Source: Bacteroidaceae bacterium
GTDB taxonomy: Bacteria; Bacteroidota; Bacteroidia; Bacteroidales; CHK158-818
Reading direction: 5' to 3'
Length of the DNA: 8,743 nt
NCBI GenBank assembly: GCA_017467745.1
Contig: JAFUKV010000260.1
Location: 1 to 8,743, forward strand
In this document: positions 1 to 7,142 of the stretch, in pieces
Numbering within the stretch: the stretch's first letter is position 1
Layout: every line of letters starts with the position of its first letter
Notes under the pieces: generated by a model
Told to the model about the DNA's origin: nothing
Database searches by the model: none
The model's input: only the letters and a program-made list of their open reading frames with translations
Translations under genes and position numbers: made by a program

Positions 1-1007
1 GGTTTCTTACAGCTTACTTTTCAGTACAGGAAGGAGAACGGACAATAACGGGAACCCCCCGTATGCAACAACGTCCTATCCGGCTGTTAGTAGATGCGTT
101 ACGGTCATTAGGCGCAAATATCGAATATTTGAATAACGAAGGTTTTCCCCCTTTAAAAATCAACGGGCAAAAATTAACGGGAGGAACTTTAACTCTCGAA
201 GGGAACGTCAGCTCTCAATACATTTCGGCGTTATTGATGATTGCTCCTTATATGGAAAAAGGTCTTTCTTTAACGTTAAGCGGCGAAATTATATCGAAAC
301 CGTATATTGAAATGACCATACAACTGATGCGGGAGTATGGCGTTTCGACCGATTGGGACGAGAATATCATACGCATCGCACCACAACGATATACCCCGAC
401 AGCCTTTCATGTAGAGTCGGATTGGTCGGCAGCATCGTATTGGTATGAAATAGCTTCATTGATTCCGAACAGTGTTTTCGAATTATCGGGATTGAAAAAT
501 CCCAGTACACAAGGAGATGCTCGAATAGCGGAATTTTTCAAACCCTTAGGCGTGGAAACGCAATACACCGAAACAGGGATCCGATTAACACATACCGATA
601 TCCGAAAGAACGAGATAAACCTCGATTTAACCAACCAACCGGATTTAGCCCAAACTCTGGTAGTTACATGCGCACTGTTGAATATTCCATTTCGCTTTAC
701 CGGTTTGCAAAGCCTTAAAATAAAAGAGACCGACCGCATTACCGCTCTTAAAACGGAATTAAGCAAATTGGGTTACGTAATTACCGATAAAAACAACTCC
801 GTTTTAGAATGGGGCGGACAACGGAAAAGCCCGGAAACCGCTCCGGATATAGATACATACGACGACCACCGCATGGCAATGGCTTTTGCTCCGGCAGCCA
901 TGTTGTTTCCGGGATTGATTATAAACCATCCGGAAGTGGTAAGCAAATCATATCCCGATTTCTGGAACGATTTAAGACAATGCGGATTCTCAATAAATGA
1001 AGTATAA
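1..1007 (+). CDS. aroA: 3-phosphoshikimate 1-carboxyvinyltransferase (EPSP synthase), 5' end cut off
   Basis: Cytoplasmic shikimate-pathway enzyme joining shikimate-3-phosphate and phosphoenolpyruvate to give EPSP, the sixth step towards chorismate. The frame is open from base 3 and reads FLTAYFSV, then TGTPRMQQRPI. This aligns without gaps to residues 101-126 of E. coli AroA as I remember it, so about 100 N-terminal residues lie upstream of the window and 334 are present. The ATG at 63 is internal (Met of PRMQQRP), not the start. Visible hallmarks are the QQRPI arginine (E. coli R124), the SSQ phosphate-binding triad at 210-218, the catalytic Asp of NQPD at 642-644 (E. coli D313), KETDR at 723-737 (K340/E341) and DDHRMAM from 861. 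The protein ends normally at TAA. The next gene starts after 9 bp, suggesting co-transcription. All visible active-site residues are intact. Confidence 0.96.
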   Translation, partial: FLTAYFSVQEGERTITGTPRMQQRPIRLLVDALRSLGANIEYLNNEGFPPLKINGQKLTGGTLTLEGNVSSQYISALLMIAPYMEKGLSLTLSGEIISKPYIEMTIQLMREYGVSTDWDENIIRIAPQRYTPTAFHVESDWSAASYWYEIASLIPNSVFELSGLKNPSTQGDARIAEFFKPLGVETQYTETGIRLTHTDIRKNEINLDLTNQPDLAQTLVVTCALLNIPFRFTGLQSLKIKETDRITALKTELSKLGYVITDKNNSVLEWGGQRKSPETAPDIDTYDDHRMAMAFAPAAMLFPGLIINHPEVVSKSYPDFWNDLRQCGFSINEV

Positions 1008-1016
1008 AACGACTAA

Positions 1017-1445
1017 ATGGCATATATTCTTTACATATTAGGAGCGTTGTTTTTATTAGGCGTATTCGCCGCCATAGCGGGACGAATGCGCGACAAAAAA
1101 CAGGAAAAACGCTTGGCAAACGGCGAAACGGATGCGATTCAAGAAGTTCAAATCCCCGATGCCGAATGTTGCGGAGCGCACGAAATATGTGAAAAAGAGA
1201 GTCTATTATCGGCCGTTAGCAAAGATATAATCTATTATGACGATGAAGAGTTAGACCGCTTTTCCGGTCGCCGCTCTGACGATTACACGGATGACGAAAC
1301 CGCTGAATTCAGCGAAATCTTCTATACGCTGCAAGATACGGATGTAGCCGGATGGGTACGTAGCCTACAACTGCGGAATATCGCCGTACCGGACGGACTG
1401 AAAGATGAAATCATTTTAATTGTAGGAGAAAGACGAACGTCATAA
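1017..1445 (+). CDS. Small membrane-anchored protein with CCGAHEICE motif, function unknown
   Basis: A 142-residue protein I cannot assign to a function. Residues 2-21 form one hydrophobic segment followed by a basic stretch (RMRDKKQEKR), which predicts an N-terminal anchor with the rest in the cytoplasm. A Cys/His cluster, CCGAHEICE, lies at residues 51-59 (C51, C52, H55, C58). The remainder is acidic (YYDDEELD at 73-80; DDYTDDE at 88-94) and then a probable folded part with DTDVAGWVRSL at 107-117 and DEIILIVGERR near the C-terminus. The Cys/His cluster could bind a metal or do redox chemistry, which is inference. From memory, Bacteroidota relatives are sometimes labelled 'phospholipase', but no lipase motif is visible. 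The start codon is 9 bp after the aroA stop and the stop is 22 bp before the permease gene, so the three are probably one transcript. Confidence 0.85.
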   Translation: MAYILYILGALFLLGVFAAIAGRMRDKKQEKRLANGETDAIQEVQIPDAECCGAHEICEKESLLSAVSKDIIYYDDEELDRFSGRRSDDYTDDETAEFSEIFYTLQDTDVAGWVRSLQLRNIAVPDGLKDEIILIVGERRTS

Positions 1446-1467
1446 TTCCAAAATAGAAACAAACCCG

Positions 1468-2277
1468 ATGTTGGAGATTTTTCAATATACTTTTTTTCAA
1501 AACGCACTGTTGGCCGTGCTGATACTTAGCGTAGGTTGCGGAATTGTAGGGACATACGCCGTTACCCGCAGGTTGGTCTTTATAGCCGGAGGTATCACAC
1601 ACGCTTCGTTCGGCGGATTAGGTATCGGTTTTTTTCTTGGCATTCAGCCTACTTTAACCGCTTTGGTGTTTGCTGTCTTATCCGCATTCGGGGTAGAATG
1701 GGTATCGAAACGGGGAAATATACGAGAAGATTCCGTCATAGCGGCCTTTTGGTCATTGGGCATGGCTATCGGTATTATCTTTGTCTTTCTTACACCCGGT
1801 TATACTCCGGGATTAACGGAATTTTTATTCGGAAACATCCTAACTATTACGCACACCGATCTTTGGATATTTTCTTTATTCACCGTTTTGCTGTTAGTCT
1901 TTCTGGCTTTCTTCTTCAAACCGCTTATTTTTGTCGCTTTTGACAGAGATTTTGCCCGTACACGTTGTTATCCTGTACAACTGATAGAATATGTCATGAT
2001 GTTTTTCATTTCTGTTTGCATCGTACTATCCATTAGATTAATAGGCGTAATGTTAATGATGTCGCTACTCACCATACCGCAGAACATAGCAATGCTATAC
2101 TGCAATAAATTTAAAAGTATTATCATCGCATCGTCTGCTATCGGCATCGTTGCCGGCATATCCGGCCTGTATTTGTCTTATTTGTTAAATGTACCCGCAG
2201 GCGCTTGTATCGTATTTATGCTTGTTCTGTTTTTTTTGTCAGCGAAAATTCAACTTGCGATTTATCGAAAAAAATAA
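1468..2277 (+). CDS. ABC-3 family metal ABC transporter permease (ZnuB-like)
   Basis: Integral inner-membrane permease of 269 residues, the usual length for the ZnuB/MntB/TroC (ABC-3) family, which imports Zn2+, Mn2+ or Fe2+ together with a periplasmic binding protein and an ATPase. The protein is almost wholly hydrophobic, with about seven or eight segments. The family signature is GGITHASFGGLGIGF at residues 41-55, with H45 in the conserved (S/T)HA position. The later LMMSLLTIPQNIAMLY stretch (about 196-211) matches the conserved region before the last helices. The MLEIFQYTFFQNALL start is typical and places the first helix directly after it. Neither a ZnuC-type ATPase nor a ZnuA-type binding protein is encoded within the window; partners must be elsewhere or upstream. 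The metal cannot be read from the sequence. It is the last gene of the aroA run and ends at the 2277-2299 hairpin. Confidence 0.92.
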   Translation: MLEIFQYTFFQNALLAVLILSVGCGIVGTYAVTRRLVFIAGGITHASFGGLGIGFFLGIQPTLTALVFAVLSAFGVEWVSKRGNIREDSVIAAFWSLGMAIGIIFVFLTPGYTPGLTEFLFGNILTITHTDLWIFSLFTVLLLVFLAFFFKPLIFVAFDRDFARTRCYPVQLIEYVMMFFISVCIVLSIRLIGVMLMMSLLTIPQNIAMLYCNKFKSIIIASSAIGIVAGISGLYLSYLLNVPAGACIVFMLVLFFLSAKIQLAIYRKK

Positions 2278-2299
2278 AGGAGAAAAAAACTTTCTCCTT
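2277..2299. terminator. Bidirectional rho-independent terminator between convergent genes
   Basis: A perfect 9-bp stem, AAGGAGAAA pairing with TTTCTCCTT, encloses a 5-nt loop (AAAAC). Its first base is the last base of the permease stop codon. On the plus strand it is followed by CATTTTATAT. On the minus strand it is followed by a T-rich run, the complement of the A-run at 2268-2274. It therefore fits as the terminator of both the aroA-permease run and the agmatinase gene ending at 2311. Confidence 0.8.
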
Positions 2300-2310
2300 C
2301 ATTTTATATA

Positions 2311-3171
2311 TTACAACCGTTTCAATTCATCTTTAAACTTATAAGTCATCAACTGGTAAATCAACCGCGCCGCCAGAAAATCGGGAGCTTTGTTTATTTG
2401 GTTCGGACACAGTTCCACCACATCAAATCCAACCACATTACGCGACTCGAAAACGGTACGCAAAAAGTGCAATACATCATAATATCCCAACCCTCCGGGC
2501 TCGGGCGTTCCGGTAGAAGGCATAATAGAAGGATCAAATACATCGAGGTCGATAGTTATATAAACATTCTCCGAAAGTGTGCGTACAGCTTTCTCTTTCC
2601 AATTTTTCTCGAACAATATTTTATGCGCAAAGAAAATACGCTCCGGATCATAATACGCAACTTCTTCATCACACATGCTGCGAATACCGACTTGTGTTAT
2701 CGGGCAAAGCTGTTTTGCTTGATACATAACGCAAGCGTGATTCAACTCCGAACCTTCGTAAGTGCTTCTTAAATCAGAATGAGCATCTAACTGCAAAACC
2801 GTCAGATTTTCATAATGTTCGGCCGCAGCTCGCACAGTACCTATTCCAACGGTATGATTTCCCCCTATGGTTACGGGAAATTTTCCATCATCAAAAAGCT
2901 GAGATACATTTTTCCGAACGGCTTCGCATAACGCTTCCGGTGTTGTATCTTCTAAAACGGGAGGACAAGTATGGATACCTTTCTCATAAACTTGCATGCG
3001 AGTTTCTATATCGTACCATTCCAATGCAACAGAGGCCTCTAATAACGCCTCCGGACCTTTTTCGGAACCTCGTATCCACGTACTGGTAGCATCATACGGC
3101 ACAGGTAATACCGCAATAGCCGCATTTTTATAATCTGTATATTTTCCTGATAATCCTGCAAAATTCTCCAT
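2311..3171 (-). CDS. speB: Agmatinase / arginase-family ureohydrolase
   Basis: Cytoplasmic binuclear-metal (normally Mn2+) hydrolase of 286 residues. Agmatinase splits agmatine to putrescine and urea in polyamine synthesis. All metal ligands of the family are present: H106 in GGNHTVGIG, D129/H131/D133 in LQLDAHSDLR, and D208/D210 in TIDLDVFDP. The substrate-loop sequence STGTPEPGGL follows at 219-228, and the late conserved Glu is E253 in FDVVELCP. H145 (LNHAC) sits where the family has its second-shell His. Position 105 is Asn where GGDHS is most common, but this residue is not a metal ligand. Agmatinase is the best assignment by size and motifs; arginase, guanidinobutyrase or another guanidino-hydrolase cannot be excluded. 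It is a single-gene unit with its own promoter upstream and converges on the permease gene at the shared hairpin. Confidence 0.9.
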   Translation of the reverse strand: MENFAGLSGKYTDYKNAAIAVLPVPYDATSTWIRGSEKGPEALLEASVALEWYDIETRMQVYEKGIHTCPPVLEDTTPEALCEAVRKNVSQLFDDGKFPVTIGGNHTVGIGTVRAAAEHYENLTVLQLDAHSDLRSTYEGSELNHACVMYQAKQLCPITQVGIRSMCDEEVAYYDPERIFFAHKILFEKNWKEKAVRTLSENVYITIDLDVFDPSIMPSTGTPEPGGLGYYDVLHFLRTVFESRNVVGFDVVELCPNQINKAPDFLAARLIYQLMTYKFKDELKRL

Positions 3172-3199
3172 AATATATTGTCTGTTTCAATTAGAAAGG

Positions 3200-3230
3200 C
3201 AAAGATATGTTATTTCCGGCAAAAGGCAAT
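3200..3230 (-). promoter_or_regulatory. Bacteroidota-type promoter of the agmatinase gene
   Basis: Read on the minus strand, TATCTTTG (plus-strand CAAAGATA, 3200-3207) is an exact TAnnTTTG -7 element. A -33 element ATTG (plus-strand CAAT, 3227-3230; 3 of 4 matches to TTTG) lies 19 bp upstream. Transcription would start near 3194, giving a leader of about 20 nt before the ATG at 3171. The -33 element lies inside the palindrome at 3225-3239. Confidence 0.6.
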
Positions 3231-3239
3231 TAAATTGCC
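3225..3239. promoter_or_regulatory. Perfect 7-1-7 palindrome, candidate operator
   Basis: GGCAATT-A-AATTGCC is a perfect inverted repeat centred on 3232. It overlaps the -33 element of the agmatinase promoter and lies 27 bp upstream of the -33 element of the divergent glycosidase promoter. That position suits a dimeric regulator acting on one or both genes. No regulator gene is in the window, so the role is inferred. Confidence 0.45.
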
Positions 3240-3266
3240 CAAGAAGCGTTTTCATTCGGTTCGGCA

Positions 3267-3298
3267 TTTGGCTCAACATTCTATTTACGCTATATTTG
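3267..3298 (+). promoter_or_regulatory. Bacteroidota-type promoter of the GH36-like lipoprotein gene
   Basis: A perfect TTTG (-33 element, 3267-3270) is separated by 20 bp from a perfect TAnnTTTG (TATATTTG, 3291-3298), the consensus for the primary sigma factor of Bacteroides. Transcription would start near 3305, leaving a leader of about 20 nt before the ATG at 3324. No Shine-Dalgarno sequence is visible in that leader, as is usual in the phylum. Confidence 0.75.
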
Positions 3299-3323
3299 CA
3301 AAAACCGAACATACCACAGATTT

Positions 3324-5312
3324 ATGTTTGTCAGAATTTTATTTTTACTGGCTTTATTCATTACAGGATGCTCAAAACCAAGCATTACAACAGTTTCACA
3401 AGGAGAATATAAAATAACATACAACCTGAACAACGGGTTAGCAAGTATATATCGAGGGGACTCGCTACTTTTCGAACATTTGCATGCAGAATACGAATGG
3501 AACGGAACAATTGTAACGGGCAATTCGTACGCAAAAAGAGAATGGCATGAACAACCAGTTAACAACACACATGGAAACGGCACAATGTATGAAATAAAAC
3601 ACTCCGGAAAAGGATTACCCGATATGTGGCAACGTTTCTACCTCTACCCGTCAAGGTCTTATCTTCTAACCGAGATAGAAATCTATTCCGACACGGCAAT
3701 CGCTTCGAATTATATGGCTCCGGCAATCACTTATACCGACTGCAAAAAGTCTGATAAAATGCTGTTCATTCCTTTCGACAACGATAAATGGGTTCAATTC
3801 GACGTACTGCCAATCGGTAAAAACACATCTTACGAAGTTACCTCGCTGTTTTCTCCCGACAGCCGAGAAGGCAAGGTTATCGGCTCGGTCGAACACGATT
3901 GTTGGAAAAGCGCCATACAAACAGGGGAAATAACCGACAAAGGCATCCGTCTGGAATGTTTCGGCGGAATATCGTCATCTTTCACCAGAGATACGTTACC
4001 TCATGGAAAAGTATCGGGAAAACGTATAAAATCGCCGAAAATATTATTAGGCATTTTTCCTGACTGGCGAAAAGGAATGGAAGAATTTGCCGAAGCGAAT
4101 AATCGAGAAACACCGGGACGGACATGGCAAACCGCTATCCCGTTCGGATGGAACAGTTGGGGAAGCATACAACAAAACATCCACCTGAAAAATACAACGG
4201 AAGTTTCCGATTTTTTCCGGGATAACATACAGACATCTGCATTAAAAGACATTCCGGTATATATAGGGTTAGACTCGTATTGGGACAATTTTTCCGATGC
4301 GGAACTGGCTCAATTTGTAAGCCATTGCAAAAAGAACGGACAGGAAGCCGGCATATACTGGGCTCCTTTTGTGGACTGGGCGCGCAACCCTGAGCGAACG
4401 GTAGAGGGTAGTGATACTCCTTATTCCGAAACATACCTGTATGCCAATGGAAAACCGCAAGATTTAGACGGAGCTTGGGCGGTAGACCCCACACATCCTG
4501 CCATAAAAAAACGCATGGAAGTCTATATAAACAGATTTAAAAAAGCCGGATTCAAATATATTAAAATAGATTTTCTGACACACGGCGCATTAGAGGCAGA
4601 CAAACACGCCGACAGTTCCGTTACCACAGGAATACAAGCCTACAATGCGGGCATGAAATATCTGACGGAATTATTAGGCGAAGACTTTTATATAACTATG
4701 GCTATATCGCCGCTTTTCCCATCGAATTATGCGCATAGCCGCCGGATAGCTTGCGACGCTTTCGCCTCGATTGCCGATACGGAATATACCTTGAACGGCA
4801 TGTCATACGGCTGGTGGTTGGGCAATTGTTACGCATTCAACGATCCTGATCACTTGGTTTTACAGAAAGACAACGAAACAGAAGGCGAGAACCGAGCGCG
4901 TATCACATCGGGAGTTATTACAGGAATCATGATGTCGGGAGATGATGTCAGCCAAACGGGAACTGTTCAAACTAAAAATCGAGTAAAACAATTTTTTGCC
5001 AATAAAGCCATTATCTCATTAGCGCGCAGCAAACAATCATTTTATCCCGTTTACGGCTATCTGCCGTCTGATAAACGGCGTTCCGAACGCTTTTTCATAT
5101 CAACCGATAAAGACTCGACATATGTAGCCGTTTTCAATTTTGAAGAAAACCGTCAGACTTTTCGATTTCCTGTTTCCGATTTAGATCTGCCTACCGGAAA
5201 AATCTTTTCGACGCAAGAATTATGGAGCGGAAAAAACGGCTATATCAAAAATGACACCCTGTCTGTTACTTTACCGGACAAAGATGCAGCCCTATTTAAA
5301 ATTACCCGATAA
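3324..5312 (+). CDS. Clan GH-D glycoside hydrolase (GH36-like, alpha-galactosidase-type), lipoprotein
   Basis: A 662-residue secreted glycosidase. Residues 1-15 are a short lipoprotein signal with lipobox ITGC, making C16 the lipidated residue. The following SKPS lacks the acidic stretch of the Bacteroidota surface-export signal, so a periplasm-facing location is favoured. Domains: N-terminal beta-sandwich (about 20-255), catalytic (beta/alpha)8 barrel (about 270-570), small C-terminal beta domain (about 575-662), the GH36-type layout. Barrel landmarks are PFGWNSWGS (273-281), GIYWAPFVDW (343-352), YIKIDFL with the predicted nucleophile D416, RRIACDAF with predicted acid/base D478, and AFNDPDHLVL (504-513). 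The D416-D478 spacing resembles that of Thermotoga GalA (GH36) as I remember it. The sugar-binding DD pair typical of alpha-galactosidases reads DS (D317-S318), so the substrate may differ. No SusC/SusD pair adjoins it. It has its own promoter. Confidence 0.85.
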   Translation: MFVRILFLLALFITGCSKPSITTVSQGEYKITYNLNNGLASIYRGDSLLFEHLHAEYEWNGTIVTGNSYAKREWHEQPVNNTHGNGTMYEIKHSGKGLPDMWQRFYLYPSRSYLLTEIEIYSDTAIASNYMAPAITYTDCKKSDKMLFIPFDNDKWVQFDVLPIGKNTSYEVTSLFSPDSREGKVIGSVEHDCWKSAIQTGEITDKGIRLECFGGISSSFTRDTLPHGKVSGKRIKSPKILLGIFPDWRKGMEEFAEANNRETPGRTWQTAIPFGWNSWGSIQQNIHLKNTTEVSDFFRDNIQTSALKDIPVYIGLDSYWDNFSDAELAQFVSHCKKNGQEAGIYWAPFVDWARNPERTVEGSDTPYSETYLYANGKPQDLDGAWAVDPTHPAIKKRMEVYINRFKKAGFKYIKIDFLTHGALEADKHADSSVTTGIQAYNAGMKYLTELLGEDFYITMAISPLFPSNYAHSRRIACDAFASIADTEYTLNGMSYGWWLGNCYAFNDPDHLVLQKDNETEGENRARITSGVITGIMMSGDDVSQTGTVQTKNRVKQFFANKAIISLARSKQSFYPVYGYLPSDKRRSERFFISTDKDSTYVAVFNFEENRQTFRFPVSDLDLPTGKIFSTQELWSGKNGYIKNDTLSVTLPDKDAALFKITR

Positions 5313-5315
5313 CCG

Positions 5316-7130
5316 TTATTTTTTTACCTGTTGTGAAGGCGTCGTTTTTTTAACCGGAACTGTTTTCTTTTGTCCGGATTTCTTCGCCGCAGTCGTCTTC
5401 TTGGGTTGCGTCTGAGGAACTGTCAGTTTGAATTTCCGGATATATTGCTGCCGATTTCCGCAATTATCGGTTACTGTCATAACCAATTCATGCTCTTTAT
5501 CTCTCGACACCCGTTTCCGGTCTATTTTATAACTAAGAGTAGCGGTTTTCGCATCGTATTCAAACAACGCATATTCCCCATCGATAACACCTCGAAAATG
5601 ACCGACTCCGGTTTGTGAATCGCCTATACGGAATTTTATATAACCGTTTTTCACCCAACTTTCAGGAGACAATGGCGTTATAACCGGAGCAACAGTATCG
5701 ACCTTAACGGCAAACATACCGAACGAATTTGTAGATATTTCATAAAAACCGTCGTCATATTTGCCTTTGGCCGCCCATTCTCCCCCATTGGGTTGAATAC
5801 AAGCCATATAATATTTTTGTTTGTCGGCGACTTTATCCGAATCTATCCTTACCCGTAAAGTATACGAGTTATGAACCGGAACTTCGGGCGTATGAATACT
5901 ATGAACTGCCGACAAATATCCGGGACGTTCTTCTCGGCGATAAGAAAACGGAACATCTTCATAAAAAGAGTTTTCGGGAATTTCAACCCGCGCCCCGTCA
6001 TAGATGCCCGTGTACGGCAAATCGTAAGCCAGAAGAGTATCACACGCAATGGCCGGCGTAAATTCATGCTTTTTCCCCTGAATGGAGAATTTCAGCACCG
6101 TCTTATTGCCGAAAGCATCCCGCAAAGTATATACGCACGGATATACTCGCTCTTCGTTTATATTTATAATACCCTGATTAACAGTATTTTTATAAACACT
6201 CAACTTAGATCCTTTATCCACTTTCGACTTCATAACGAACGATCGTTTCGTTTTCCACTCTTTATAATCGATAAAACTATTCAGATAGCGGGTTTCCTCA
6301 AAAGGAATCCGGTCGAGAACAGAAGAGAATATCAATTGACTGTCTACCTGCAATTGAATAGAATATACCCCATATATATTGGTGGTTTCGTTCATGTAAT
6401 CGTATGCTTTTACTCCTAAATATACTTCACCCCATGCGGTAAGAGGCTTACTTAGGGTAACGGGCGCATTCTCTTTTTTTACCAACGTAACGCCGTCTTC
6501 TCCATTGCTATATCCTTTACCGGGAATAGCCGTTAAATAAACGCCTCTAATTTGCGGTTTACGGGTATCTTTCAACAAGTGCCGGAAATAAGGCAACGGA
6601 TCTACCGGCGCTTGGCTCTCTATTTCTCTAATTTCAAAATGTACGTGCGGCCCACCCGAGCTACCCGTATTGCCGCTTTTCGCGACTAACTGACCTCTTT
6701 TTACCGGAATTTCATCCGCTCCGAAAGTTAAATTCACCGAAAAACTTTCATTTTCGTACTGACGAGCCTTTACAATAGAATCTATCTGTGCATTAAAACC
6801 GTTCAAATGCCCGCAAACGGTAGTAATGCCCAACGACGGATGAGTGATATAAAGCGCTTTTCCGTATCCCGACGGAGAGACGCTAACACGAGAAACATAC
6901 CCTTCCGCTATGCTGTAAACCGATTTGCCGACAACTCCTTGTGTTTTAAAATCAAGACCGGAATGAAAATGATTACCGCGCAACTCTCCAAAGTTTCCGC
7001 TCAAATATAACGGTATCCGCAACGGAAGATCTGTTTTATGCGGATTCGTTACTTGTTTTTGCGCAAAACCTTGAACAAAAGAAAAAACAAATATTATCAA
7101 GAGATATATTGATTCTTTTTTCATTATCAT
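5316..7130 (-). CDS. Secreted M23 (LytM-type) zinc metallopeptidase with basic C-terminal tail
   Basis: A 604-residue exported peptidase that probably cuts peptidoglycan cross-links in the periplasm. A signal peptide spans residues 3-23 (MKKESIYLL...QGFA, cleavage likely before Q24). The M23 domain (about 44-180) has all catalytic features: H56 and D60 in HSGLD (zinc ligands), H108 in CGHLN, and H162/H164 in GPHVHFE, so it looks active rather than degenerate. An insertion of about 30 residues (115-145) separates GHLN from the VKRGQLVAKSGNTGSSGG loop. Residues 190-570 are beta-rich with no motif I recognise, probably Ig-like domains. Residues 572-604 form a low-complexity Lys/Thr/Gln tail. Two in-frame ATGs, 7130 and 7124, are possible; the second (MKKESIY) fits the signal peptide and the very close promoter better. 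The gene converges on the glycosidase with 3 bp between stops. Confidence 0.9.
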   Translation of the reverse strand: MIMKKESIYLLIIFVFSFVQGFAQKQVTNPHKTDLPLRIPLYLSGNFGELRGNHFHSGLDFKTQGVVGKSVYSIAEGYVSRVSVSPSGYGKALYITHPSLGITTVCGHLNGFNAQIDSIVKARQYENESFSVNLTFGADEIPVKRGQLVAKSGNTGSSGGPHVHFEIREIESQAPVDPLPYFRHLLKDTRKPQIRGVYLTAIPGKGYSNGEDGVTLVKKENAPVTLSKPLTAWGEVYLGVKAYDYMNETTNIYGVYSIQLQVDSQLIFSSVLDRIPFEETRYLNSFIDYKEWKTKRSFVMKSKVDKGSKLSVYKNTVNQGIININEERVYPCVYTLRDAFGNKTVLKFSIQGKKHEFTPAIACDTLLAYDLPYTGIYDGARVEIPENSFYEDVPFSYRREERPGYLSAVHSIHTPEVPVHNSYTLRVRIDSDKVADKQKYYMACIQPNGGEWAAKGKYDDGFYEISTNSFGMFAVKVDTVAPVITPLSPESWVKNGYIKFRIGDSQTGVGHFRGVIDGEYALFEYDAKTATLSYKIDRKRVSRDKEHELVMTVTDNCGNRQQYIRKFKLTVPQTQPKKTTAAKKSGQKKTVPVKKTTPSQQVKK

Positions 7131-7142
7131 TTATTTATATCG

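Noticed and set aside
407..766. Minus-strand 119-codon open frame inside aroA
   Set aside because: Antisense shadow of conserved EPSP synthase coding sequence.
3178..3417. Plus-strand 79-codon open frame across the divergent promoter region
   Set aside because: It would place both promoters and the palindrome inside a coding region and overlap the signal peptide of the lipoprotein; no start context or family likeness.
3324..5312. Glycosidase as part of a polysaccharide utilisation locus
   Set aside because: No SusC/SusD pair, regulator or second carbohydrate enzyme adjoins it; the flanking genes are agmatinase and an M23 peptidase.
5871..6419. Plus-strand 182-codon open frame
   Set aside because: It lies wholly inside the well-supported M23 gene on the opposite strand and has a shadow-like Arg/Ile/Asn-rich composition with no motif.
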